Source of the DNA: an uncultured Alistipes sp.
GTDB lineage: Bacteria; Bacteroidota; Bacteroidia; Bacteroidales; Rikenellaceae
DNA length: 7,738 nt
Reading direction: 5' to 3'
Assembly: GCA_904502075.1 (NCBI GenBank)
Contig: CAJGDL010000082.1
Span: 1-7,738 of the forward strand
Shown: positions 1 to 6,609 of the stretch, in pieces
Position numbering within the stretch: position 1 is the first letter of the stretch
Layout of the letters: each line of letters begins with the position of its first letter
The notes under the pieces: model-generated
Database searches by the model: none
What the model saw: only the letters and a program-made list of their open reading frames with translations
What the model was told of the DNA's origin: nothing
Made by a program: the position numbers and the translations under genes

Positions 1-2583
1 CGCAAGTTGGAGGCCTACGGCCTGACGATCGAGCAGTTGGGTCAGATCATCGCCGCCGAGAATGTCAACATTCCGGCCGGTACGATCGACATCGGTAACA
101 ACACCTACAACCTGAAGGCTGATGGCGAGTTCACCGACTCGGAGTACGACCTGCGCAAGGTGGTGATCTCGAACCGAGGCGGTCGCACGGTGATGCTGAG
201 CGACGTAGCCGAGATTCGCGATACGCTCGAAAAGGCCACCATGGACGAGCGCGTGAATGGTCTGCGCGGTGTGCGCGTGATGATTCAGAAGCAGTCGGGA
301 GCCAACACCGTGGAGATCGTCCACAAGATCCAGGAGATGCTGCCCAAAATCGAGCAGACGCTGCCAGGCGATGTAAAGGTAGACTTGATTTTCGAGGGTT
401 CGGAGGAGATCACCAACGCCATCAACTCGCTCTCGGAGACCATCATGTATGCCTTTATCTTCGTAGTGCTGGTCGTAATGACCTTCCTGGGACGTTGGCG
501 AGCCACCTTCATCATCTGTATGACGATCCCCGTGTCGCTGATCTGTTCGTTCATCTACCTCTTCGCCACGGGCTCGACGATCAACATCATCTCGCTGTCG
601 TCGCTCTCGATCGCCATCGGTATGGTGGTGGACGATGCCATCGTGGTCTTGGAGAACATCTCGACCCACATCGACCGCGGTTCGAGTCCCAAGGAGGCGG
701 CCATCTATGCCACCAACGAGGTGTGGTTGTCGGTAATCGCCACCACGCTGGTAGTCGTTGCCGTGTTCCTGCCGCTGACCATGGTGCCTGGCATGGCCGG
801 TATCCTCTTCAAAGAGCTGGGTTGGATCGTAACGATCGTAGTTTGCGTATCGACCACAGCCGCTATTACGCTGACCCCGATGATGTCGGCCTACCTCTTG
901 AAGGCCGATGGCAACCAGCACGACTACAAGGGAATCGGAATTGTCTACAAGCCCATCGACAAGGCCCTGGTATGGCTCGATGAGACCTACGCCAAGATGC
1001 TCCACTGGGTGGTAACGCACCGCAAGCGCACGATGATCAGTCTGATGTCGATCTTTGTGGTATCGCTCTCGCTGATTACGCAGGTACCCTCGGAGTTCTT
1101 CCCGCCGATGGATAACGCCCGTATCTCGGCTTCGGTAGAGTTGGAGCAGAATATCGGCGTGGAGTACACGGCCCGCATTGCCCGTCAGATCGACGAGATC
1201 ATCTACGAGAAGTTCCCCGAGGTGCAGCTCGTCTCGACCTCGGCCGGTGCCAACTCCTCGGACAACGCCTTTGCGGCGATGCAGACAACGGGTTCGCACA
1301 TCATCAACTTCAACATGCGTCTTCCTCGCTCGGGCCAGCGCGAGCGTTCGATCTTCCAGATCTCGGACTTGCTGCGTAAGGAGCTCGACAAGATCCCCGA
1401 GATCCGCCAGTACACCGTAACCCCGGGAGGTCAGCAGGGAGGTATGAGCGGTTCGAGTACGGTGAACGTCAAGGTCTTCGGCCACGACATGAACCTCACG
1501 AACGAGATTGCCAACGACCTGAAGACCCAATTGGCCGCCTTGGACGGTATGCGCGACGTACAACTCTCGCGCGACGACCTGCGACCGGAGCTCAATGTGG
1601 TCTTCGACCGCGACAAATTGGCCTACTACGGCATGAACAGCGCTACGGCCTCGCAATTCGTGCGCAACCGCATCAACGGCTACGAGTGTACGAAGTACCG
1701 TGAGGATGGCGACGAGTACGACATCGTGGTACGCTATGCCGAGCCCTTCCGCACCTCGGTGAAGGATGTGGAGAACATTGTCCTCTACGGCGGTCAGGGC
1801 CAGCCCGTGAAGCTCAAGGAGGTGGCTACCGTACGCGAAGAGTTCGCTGCCCCCTCGATCGAGCGCGAGAACCGTCAGCGCATCATCACCGTCGAGGGTA
1901 CGGTGGGTGATGGCGTAGCCCTGGGTGACATGGTGCCCCTGGTACAGAAGATCATCGACGAGTACCCCACCCCCGACACCGTAACCCTGGAGCTGGGTGG
2001 TACGATCGAGGATCAGGGTGAGGCCTTTGCCGACCTGGGAACCCTCTTCATTCTGATCGTGATCCTGGTCTACATTGTGATGGCTACGCAGTTCGAGTCG
2101 CTGAAGTACCCCTTCATCATCATGTTCACCATTCCGTTCGCCTTCACGGGTGTATTCCTCGCCTTGTGGATAACCTCTACCCCGCTCTCGCTGATCGCCC
2201 TGATCGGAGCCATCATGCTGGTGGGTATCGTAACCAAGAACGGTATTGTGATGGTAGACTACATGAACCTCCTGGTGGAGCGTGGATCGGATGTCTTCGA
2301 TGCCGTTATTGCCGGTGGTAAGAGCCGTCTGCGTCCCGTATTGATGACATCGTTCACCACGATCCTGGGTATGTTGCCCATGGCCATCGGTGGCGGTGAG
2401 GGTTCGGAGACCTGGCAGCCCATGGGTATCGCCGTAATCGGTGGTCTGACCTTCTCGACCCTGCTTACGCTCTTCGTGGTTCCCGTACTCTATGCCATCA
2501 TGGAGACCCGTGCCGAGAAGAAGCGCGCCCGAAAGCAGGCCGAAGAGGATGCCCGCGAGCAACTCAAAATGGCCAAGGCATAA
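1..2583 (+). CDS. RND efflux pump, HAE1 (AcrB-like) inner-membrane subunit, 5'-truncated by window edge
   Basis: This is the proton-driven inner-membrane pump of a tripartite drug-type exporter. The reading frame is open from base 1 and no true start is visible, so residue numbers here count Leu at base 7 as 1. TM4 carries the paired acidic residues Asp209-Asp210 in a VVDDAIVVLENI motif, and TM10 carries Lys744-Asn745 in IVTKNGIVMVDY. These match the AcrB proton-relay residues Asp407, Asp408 and Lys940. The spacing (534 here, 532 in AcrB) implies about 200 missing N-terminal residues. The RLRPVLMTS segment near 774-782 is also typical. The VDD motif favours the HAE1 family over heavy-metal CusA types. 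Hydrophobic runs at about 145-300 and 675-830 flank the second periplasmic domain (about 360-670). The C-terminus is a charged cytoplasmic tail. A PII-like gene follows after 39 bp. The substrate cannot be read from the sequence. Confidence 0.95.
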   Translation, partial: RKLEAYGLTIEQLGQIIAAENVNIPAGTIDIGNNTYNLKADGEFTDSEYDLRKVVISNRGGRTVMLSDVAEIRDTLEKATMDERVNGLRGVRVMIQKQSGANTVEIVHKIQEMLPKIEQTLPGDVKVDLIFEGSEEITNAINSLSETIMYAFIFVVLVVMTFLGRWRATFIICMTIPVSLICSFIYLFATGSTINIISLSSLSIAIGMVVDDAIVVLENISTHIDRGSSPKEAAIYATNEVWLSVIATTLVVVAVFLPLTMVPGMAGILFKELGWIVTIVVCVSTTAAITLTPMMSAYLLKADGNQHDYKGIGIVYKPIDKALVWLDETYAKMLHWVVTHRKRTMISLMSIFVVSLSLITQVPSEFFPPMDNARISASVELEQNIGVEYTARIARQIDEIIYEKFPEVQLVSTSAGANSSDNAFAAMQTTGSHIINFNMRLPRSGQRERSIFQISDLLRKELDKIPEIRQYTVTPGGQQGGMSGSSTVNVKVFGHDMNLTNEIANDLKTQLAALDGMRDVQLSRDDLRPELNVVFDRDKLAYYGMNSATASQFVRNRINGYECTKYREDGDEYDIVVRYAEPFRTSVKDVENIVLYGGQGQPVKLKEVATVREEFAAPSIERENRQRIITVEGTVGDGVALGDMVPLVQKIIDEYPTPDTVTLELGGTIEDQGEAFADLGTLFILIVILVYIVMATQFESLKYPFIIMFTIPFAFTGVFLALWITSTPLSLIALIGAIMLVGIVTKNGIVMVDYMNLLVERGSDVFDAVIAGGKSRLRPVLMTSFTTILGMLPMAIGGGEGSETWQPMGIAVIGGLTFSTLLTLFVVPVLYAIMETRAEKKRARKQAEEDAREQLKMAKA

Positions 2584-2622
2584 AGAATCCAAGTGGAAAC
2601 AAAAAATTTGAGAAGATAAGCT

Positions 2623-2916
2623 ATGAAAGCAGTATTTATATCGTACAATCAGGCCTTGACGGATCGCGTAAACCGCATTTTGGATAATCAAGGCATCCGA
2701 GGATTCACGCGCTGGGCCCTGACCGAGGGTCGCGGTTCGGTGGATGGCGAGCCCCACTACGGAAGCCATGCCTGGCCCTCGATGAACAGCTCGGTGCTGG
2801 CCATCGTGGAGGACGAAAAGGTGGATCCGCTCTTGGAGGCCCTACGCAAGATGGACTCCGTGACGAAGATGCAGGGCTCCCGCGCCTTCGTTTGGGACAT
2901 CTGCCAAGCCATGTAG
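2623..2916 (+). CDS. Small PII-like / DUF3240-like protein following the RND pump
   Basis: This 97-residue cytoplasmic protein has no signal peptide or membrane segment. Its pattern suggests a PII-like ferredoxin fold: strand 2-8, helix 9-22, strand 26-34 ending in a GFTRWALTEGRGS-type segment, a loop at about 35-55, strand 56-63, helix 66-77 and strand 82-91. The 35-55 loop lies where PII proteins have the T-loop and contains His45 and His49, which could bind a ligand or metal. The gene starts 39 bp after the RND stop and ends 14 bp before a terminator, so it is very likely co-transcribed with the pump. In Proteobacteria, small DUF3240 proteins of similar size follow CusA-type pumps, which suggests a sensor or modulator of the pump. 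The fold is inferred from pattern only and the ligand is unknown. The ATG start is preceded by an A-rich stretch and a weak GAG. Confidence 0.8.
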   Translation: MKAVFISYNQALTDRVNRILDNQGIRGFTRWALTEGRGSVDGEPHYGSHAWPSMNSSVLAIVEDEKVDPLLEALRKMDSVTKMQGSRAFVWDICQAM

Positions 2917-2930
2917 CACCAAGCGCCAAC

Positions 2931-2960
2931 AAAAAACCCGCCTTTCGAGGCGGGTTTTTT
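2931..2960. terminator. Bidirectional Rho-independent terminator between convergent operons
   Basis: This is a perfect inverted repeat of 13 bp per arm around a TTCG loop. Each arm has a GC-rich core (CCCGCC/GGCGGG) flanked by six A on the left and six T on the right. It therefore reads as hairpin plus U-tract on both strands. It lies 14 bp past the stop of the PII-like gene and 17 bp past the stop of mtaD, and should end both transcripts. Confidence 0.95.
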
Positions 2961-2977
2961 ATTGATAGAATAAGGTA

Positions 2978-4285
2978 TTAGAGCATAGCCTTTCTGATGC
3001 GCTCAACAGCCGCAGTGGCACGGCGGTAGAGGTCGGGGAGATCAACCCCTGCAAGGCAGCGATTTTCGACCACCACACGGCCATCGACGATCACCGTCTC
3101 CACATCGGAGGATTTGCAGCAGTAGACCAAGTCGGCCACCAAATTATTGACAGGTTGCAGATGGGGCTTTTGGATGTCAATAAGGATCAGGTCGGCCAGC
3201 GCACCCTCCTTCACGATACCCAACTCGCCGCCGTGCCCGATGGCCTCGGCACCATAGACCGTAGCCATGCGGAGCACCTCGTCGGCGGGCAACACTAGGG
3301 GATTCATCGACGAGACCTTGGCCAGGAACGAGGTATTGCGCATCTCCTCCCACATATCGAGGTCATTGTTCGAGCAGGGGCCGTCGGTGCCGATCGTGGG
3401 GTTCAACCCCTCTTCAAGGCACTTTTCGATGGGAGAGATACCGCTTGCGATCTTCATATTGCTGGTCGGGTTGTGGGCAATCTTCACCCCTCGTTCGCGG
3501 AGCGTAGCACGATCCTTCTCATCGACATAAACACAGTGGGCGGCAATGAGTCGTTCGTTCAGCAACCCCAGGCTGTCGAGCCACTCCACGGGACGCATCC
3601 CGGTGGTCTGCATCACCGACTCCATCTCGGCCTGCGTTTCAGCCACATGGATCGTCATCGGCAGGCGGTGTTTCTCGGCCAGAGCCTTCACCCGCAGCAG
3701 GTTCTCCTTCGAGACCGTATAGGGGGCATGGGGGCCTACTCCCGCACGCACACGGTCGTTGCACTTGGGAAGCAGGGCCTCGAGATCGCGCTCGAAGTTC
3801 TCCATATTGCTATCCAGACAACTCGGACAGAGAAGGGCACGGATGCCCAACTTCTCGGCCGAGTCGGCAATGCGGTTTTCGTCCCAATACATATCGACGA
3901 AGGAGGTTACTCCGCCCAGGAGCATCTCCACGATGCCCAACTCGGCACCCAGGGCCACCTCGTCGGGGGTCTGCTGCGCCTCAAAGGGCCAGATGTGGTC
4001 GTTGAGCCACTCCATCAGGGGGATGTCGTCGGCATAGTTGCGCTGCAGGGTCATGGCGACATGGCAGTGGGTATTCACCAGTCCGGGCATCAAGACGCGG
4101 TCGCGGCAATCAATCGTTCTGCAAGAGGGATTTTCAGCGCGGAATCGCTCGGCCTCCGAAGAAGAATCGGTTACCAAGGCAATGCGGTTTCCGACGACAC
4201 CGACCCACCCCACAAAGGGTTGTGGGTGCTCCTCGGTCATCGTGAGGATCTGAGCCTCACACAAAAGTAGGGTCTCGTTATTCAT
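2978..4285 (-). CDS. mtaD: 5-methylthioadenosine/S-adenosylhomocysteine deaminase family amidohydrolase
   Basis: This 435-residue metal-dependent cytosolic deaminase of the amidohydrolase superfamily is predicted to convert methylthioadenosine or S-adenosylhomocysteine to the inosyl form. Visible features in order are the NTHCH metal motif (His73, His75), Trp93 and Glu102 in the substrate region, GPHAPYT (His186), HVAET (His213 and catalytic Glu216), AAHCV (His250), HNPTSNMK (His271) and GTDGP (Asp301). Spacing between the N-terminal motifs agrees with what I recall of Thermotoga MtaD. The family often has further substrates, including adenosine and aminodeoxyfutalosine, so the exact substrate is open. 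An upstream in-frame GTG at 4315 would add ten residues. I prefer the ATG at 4285 because an AAAAAA run sits directly before it and the protein then begins as family members do. This start overlaps the upstream DUF1573 gene by 8 bases. It is the last gene of the operon and the only clear metabolic enzyme in it. Confidence 0.93.
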   Translation of the reverse strand: MNNETLLLCEAQILTMTEEHPQPFVGWVGVVGNRIALVTDSSSEAERFRAENPSCRTIDCRDRVLMPGLVNTHCHVAMTLQRNYADDIPLMEWLNDHIWPFEAQQTPDEVALGAELGIVEMLLGGVTSFVDMYWDENRIADSAEKLGIRALLCPSCLDSNMENFERDLEALLPKCNDRVRAGVGPHAPYTVSKENLLRVKALAEKHRLPMTIHVAETQAEMESVMQTTGMRPVEWLDSLGLLNERLIAAHCVYVDEKDRATLRERGVKIAHNPTSNMKIASGISPIEKCLEEGLNPTIGTDGPCSNNDLDMWEEMRNTSFLAKVSSMNPLVLPADEVLRMATVYGAEAIGHGGELGIVKEGALADLILIDIQKPHLQPVNNLVADLVYCCKSSDVETVIVDGRVVVENRCLAGVDLPDLYRRATAAVERIRKAML

Positions 4286-4733
4286 TTTTTTGCTTATAAT
4301 CAATGGATTTGCCACGAATGGTAAAGAGTTCTCGACCCGCCGAGGAGTTCGAGAGGATCTGCACCACCTTGTGGAAGGCTCCCGGCTCGGCCTTCAAGGG
4401 CTGATAGGTCAGACGGATCTTGCCGACCCCTCCGGCCGGAATGGGACGCTTCGAAAATTCGCTCTTCAGGCAGGTGCAGGAGGTGATCACACGCGTGAGG
4501 ACCAACGGGGTCGTCCCCTCGTTGGAGAAGGTCAGCTCGTAACAGAGGTCGCCCCCGCGACGATCCACCGCGCCAAAGTCATACTCCGCATGCGAGAGGG
4601 CCAATCGGGCCCCCGAGGTTGTCGATTCCATGCGGGAACCTCGCTGTCGCTGGGTCGTGTCGCGCTCCGCACGCTGCGCCCATCCCGCGAAGGGAAGGAG
4701 CAGAAGCAGGAGAAAAAGTAGGGTTCGTTTCAT
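4278..4733 (-). CDS. Secreted DUF1573 domain protein
   Basis: This 151-residue protein probably acts in the periplasm. Residues 1-19 form a classic Sec signal peptide: KR, a run of leucines, then AGWA before the likely cleavage site ahead of Gln20. There is no lipobox cysteine. The mature part has an Arg/Thr/Gln-rich stretch at 20-40, then a single DUF1573 Ig-like domain at about 45-142. Its landmarks are YDFGAV, SNEGTTPLVLTRV, the SCTC motif (Cys86 and Cys88), RPIPAGG, the KIRLTYQP strand, GAFHK and a closing LSNSSAG. DUF1573 proteins are abundant in Bacteroidetes, and their molecular role is not established. The start codon overlaps the tonB stop as ATGA, so translation is probably coupled to tonB. 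Coupling suggests a role beside the TonB-like protein in the envelope, but that is inference. Confidence 0.9.
   Translation of the reverse strand: MKRTLLFLLLLLLPFAGWAQRAERDTTQRQRGSRMESTTSGARLALSHAEYDFGAVDRRGGDLCYELTFSNEGTTPLVLTRVITSCTCLKSEFSKRPIPAGGVGKIRLTYQPLKAEPGAFHKVVQILSNSSAGRELFTIRGKSIDYKQKNE
4286..4300 (-). promoter_or_regulatory. A-rich translation initiation region deciding the mtaD start
   Basis: On the minus strand an AAAAAA run directly precedes the ATG at 4285, inside the end of the DUF1573 gene. Bacteroidetes commonly use A-rich leaders instead of a Shine-Dalgarno sequence. This supports the ATG over the in-frame GTG at 4315. Confidence 0.5.
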
Positions 4734-5389
4734 CGCTTCAAAGTAAAGATGTAGGTAATGGTGCCGCCTTGCACAAAACTGCGGCTCTCGGTAAATCGGG
4801 CCTGCATGGCCGCCTCCTGCGCCTCACGGATCAACGAAGGATGGGAGGTGGTGGAGCCCTTGGGCTCGTAGGTTGCCGCCGTGACACGCCCCGTGCGATC
4901 GACCGCCACACGGATCACTACACGCCCCTCGGCATCGGACGAATAGCGCGGACGCGGAAGATTTCCCACCAAACCACGGCCCTGCAACCCCTTGTCGAGT
5001 TGGTCGTGGCCATCGGGAGCCGCCCCGGTGCCGGTCCCCTTGGCTCGATCCTCCTCGCCCTCGCGGGCCTGGGGATTGCCTGCATTCTCGGGCTCATCCA
5101 CCCCACCCTGCGACTGCTTGAAGAGGGCTCGGGGATTGACCGTGCGTGTCTGCTCGGCCTCACCGCGCGCCGGCTCGGTCTGCTCCTCGGGGGCCACCTC
5201 GCGGTGCATCTGCGGCTCCTTGGGCAGCGGCTCGGGCTCGGGAGGTTCCGGAAGGGGGGCCAACTCCACCAGGATGGGCTCCTTCAAGGGCTCGGCCGGC
5301 AGTTCGATCCCCACCACCAGGAACAACACGGCCACCAGCACCCCATAGAGCAGGAGTGCCGCCCACGCCCAACGGCGCGAGGTTTGCAT
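4730..5389 (-). CDS. tonB: TonB/TolA-like energy transducer
   Basis: This 219-residue protein is predicted to be anchored in the inner membrane and to carry proton-motive force from ExbB/ExbD to envelope partners. There is one N-terminal membrane segment (about 8-28) after a basic TSRR start. A proline- and glutamate-rich linker follows (about 31-115, including PEPPEPEPLPKEP), then a Gly/Asp-rich hinge. The C-terminal domain (about 144-219) begins LPRPRYS, continues with GRVVIRVAVDRTGRVTAA, and ends in the KGSTT, AAMQARF and ITYIFTL elements seen in Bacteroidetes TonB-family proteins. The membrane helix lacks the histidine of the SHLS motif known from TonB and TolA. The frame can be extended to a TTG at 5413, but the ATG at 5389 places the membrane segment properly at the N-terminus and follows an A-rich leader. 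It lies 126 bp after exbD and overlaps the next gene by 4 bases. Confidence 0.88.
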   Translation of the reverse strand: MQTSRRWAWAALLLYGVLVAVLFLVVGIELPAEPLKEPILVELAPLPEPPEPEPLPKEPQMHREVAPEEQTEPARGEAEQTRTVNPRALFKQSQGGVDEPENAGNPQAREGEEDRAKGTGTGAAPDGHDQLDKGLQGRGLVGNLPRPRYSSDAEGRVVIRVAVDRTGRVTAATYEPKGSTTSHPSLIREAQEAAMQARFTESRSFVQGGTITYIFTLKR

Positions 5390-5437
5390 CGTATTATCTT
5401 TGTAGTAGTTCAACGGCTTAATCTTTGGTTTTACCGC

Positions 5438-5495
5438 GTTGGGTGGGCTTACTTGGTCTTACGAAGGAATCCCTTGTCCTCCAAGTTCTCCCAAC
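5438..5495 (-). promoter_or_regulatory. Possible nested hairpin in the exbD-tonB intergenic region
   Basis: Three nested short stems can be drawn: 5438-5443 with 5490-5495 (GTTGGG/CCCAAC), 5452-5456 with 5481-5485 (CTTGG/CCAAG), and 5464-5467 with 5472-5475 (AAGG/CCTT, 4-base loop). No U-tract follows, so it is not a standard terminator. It might set relative expression or mRNA processing between exbD and tonB. I found no Bacteroidetes promoter consensus (TTTG, then TAnnTTTG) on this strand in the 126-bp gap. Stems are short and could be chance. Confidence 0.3.
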
Positions 5496-5515
5496 CCCAC
5501 CGATTCGGGCTAAAA

Positions 5516-5917
5516 TTAAGGCTGCGTGGCGAGCAGCATGCGGTAACCGTTGGCACGGCCAATCTCTGACACCTTGACAAACTCATCGACGATGACCGAT
5601 TTGTCGCAGTGGATGGAGACGGTGGGCTCATGCTGCCCCTCGAGGCGGGCACGCAGGGTACGCTCCAACTCATCGAGGTTAGCCACCGGCTGGGTCTCGA
5701 CATAGTAGTTCACACCCGTTGCCGTTTTCTGGATGGTGACCGTGGTGATGGCCTTCTCCTTGAGCTGGTTCGAACTCTTAGGCAGCACGACCTTGATCGC
5801 ATTGGGGTTGATCAGGGTGGTGGCCATCAGCAGGAAGACCAACAGAAGAAACATCAGGTCGGTCATCGAGGCCGATGAGAAGCTCTTATCGACCTTCGAT
5901 CCTCGTTTGATTGCCAT
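5516..5917 (-). CDS. exbD: ExbD/TolR biopolymer transport protein
   Basis: This 133-residue inner-membrane protein partners ExbB in a proton-driven motor. The short cytoplasmic N-terminus is basic (KRGSKVDK). It leads into a single membrane helix (about 19-36) that carries Asp20 in SMTDLMFLLLVF, the equivalent of the essential E. coli ExbD Asp25. The periplasmic domain follows at about 40-133 and shows typical elements: IKVVLPKS, VSIHCDKSV, and a closing GYRMLLATQP that matches the usual G-x-x-x-x-LAT-x-P end. Length is normal for the family. It starts 6 bp after exbB. Only one exbD is present here. ExbD and TolR cannot be separated by sequence alone; ExbD is chosen because the following gene is TonB-like. 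Confidence 0.94.
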   Translation of the reverse strand: MAIKRGSKVDKSFSSASMTDLMFLLLVFLLMATTLINPNAIKVVLPKSSNQLKEKAITTVTIQKTATGVNYYVETQPVANLDELERTLRARLEGQHEPTVSIHCDKSVIVDEFVKVSEIGRANGYRMLLATQP

Positions 5918-5923
5918 ACGCGT

Positions 5924-6595
5924 CTACTTTTGTACGGGTTGATTCAAAATATCCATGAAGGCGATCGAGTTGGCCTCCATTCTAAAGATCAGCTTCTCGA
6001 TGCGCGCCACCAGGTAGTTGTAGCCGAAGTAGGCCGGGATGCCTACGCAGAGACCACCGACCGTCGTTACCATGGCCACATACATACCGCTCGAGAGGAG
6101 GGTCATATCGACCGTACCACCGGCAGCCGCCATATCCATGAAGGTCTGCACCATACCGAGTACCGTACCCAGGAAACCGATCATCGGGGCTCCTCCGGCA
6201 ATCGTTGCCAGGAACGGAAGGCCGTTTTCGAGCTTCGATACCTCGAGGTTGGCCACATTCTCGATGGCGGTCTGCACATCGGCCATCGGTCGACCGATAC
6301 GCTCGATACCCTTCTCGACCATGCGGGCAATGGGGCTGTTGGTCTTCTTGCAGAGTTCCACGGCGACCTGCATCTTCCCGTCCGAGATGTAGTCGCGGAT
6401 GCGGTGCATGAAGTTCATATCGAAGGTCGAGGCCTTGCGGATGGCCATAAAGCGCTCCACGAAGATAAAGACGGCTACGCCACCCAACAGGAGCAGCACC
6501 CACATCAACCATCCGCCCTTGAGGAAGAGCTCTCCCAGACCCATGCGGGTCGTCTCTGCTGCCACGACATCGGCAGCCTGCAAAAGTGTAAACAT
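5924..6595 (-). CDS. exbB: ExbB/TolQ/MotA family proton channel
   Basis: This 223-residue inner-membrane protein forms the proton-conducting scaffold around ExbD. TM1 is at about 27-47 and ends in FVERFMAIRKA, the family's typical exit. A cytoplasmic loop at about 50-125 contains the KGIERI and IENVANLEVSKLE segments. TM2 (about 126-150) contains IGFLGTVLGMVQTF with Thr144. TM3 (about 170-195) contains AMVTTVGGLCVGIPAYFGYN with Thr177 and Thr178. These threonines match the polar residues lining the channel (Thr148 and Thr181 in E. coli ExbB). The position of E. coli Glu176 appears to be Val173 here. The gene starts 14 bp after tamB behind an A-rich leader and leaves 6 bp before exbD. The first ATG is kept because it gives a normal N-terminus before TM1. 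Confidence 0.94.
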   Translation of the reverse strand: MFTLLQAADVVAAETTRMGLGELFLKGGWLMWVLLLLGGVAVFIFVERFMAIRKASTFDMNFMHRIRDYISDGKMQVAVELCKKTNSPIARMVEKGIERIGRPMADVQTAIENVANLEVSKLENGLPFLATIAGGAPMIGFLGTVLGMVQTFMDMAAAGGTVDMTLLSSGMYVAMVTTVGGLCVGIPAYFGYNYLVARIEKLIFRMEANSIAFMDILNQPVQK

Positions 6596-6609
6596 CGTTT
6601 TATTTAGTT

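Noticed and set aside
4262..4269. TAnnTTTG match on the minus strand just inside mtaD
   Set aside because: It lies downstream of the mtaD start and has no TTG element at the needed distance, so it cannot serve this gene.
3473..4270. Long plus-strand open frame of 265 codons opposite mtaD
   Set aside because: It lies antisense to a gene with complete amidohydrolase motifs. Its translation is low-complexity, His/Gly/Gln-rich and resembles no family. GC-rich third positions readily create such antisense frames.
4286..4315. Upstream GTG start for mtaD adding ten residues
   Set aside because: The added residues are unlike MtaD N-termini, and the internal ATG at 4285 has an adjacent A-rich leader typical of this phylum.
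5395..5402. TAnnTTTG match on the plus strand upstream of the tonB start
   Set aside because: There is no -33 element at the right distance, and it points away from tonB into no plus-strand gene.
5390..5413. TTG start for tonB eight codons upstream
   Set aside because: TTG is a weaker start, and the ATG at 5389 already gives a normal basic N-terminus directly before the membrane segment.
4619..5569. Plus-strand open frame of 316 codons across DUF1573, tonB and the exbD end
   Set aside because: It spans three well-supported minus-strand genes and their junctions. Its Gly/Leu/Arg-rich translation has no recognisable domain.
5925..5932. TAnnTTTG match (Bacteroidetes -7 element) on the plus strand near the exbB-exbD junction
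   Set aside because: The nearest upstream TTTG is only 15 bases away instead of about 19-21, and it would drive antisense transcription with no gene to express.
5930..6607. Plus-strand open frame of 225 codons opposite exbB
   Set aside because: It is the exact antisense of a clear ExbB gene, and its His/Asp/Gly-rich translation is typical of an antisense shadow.
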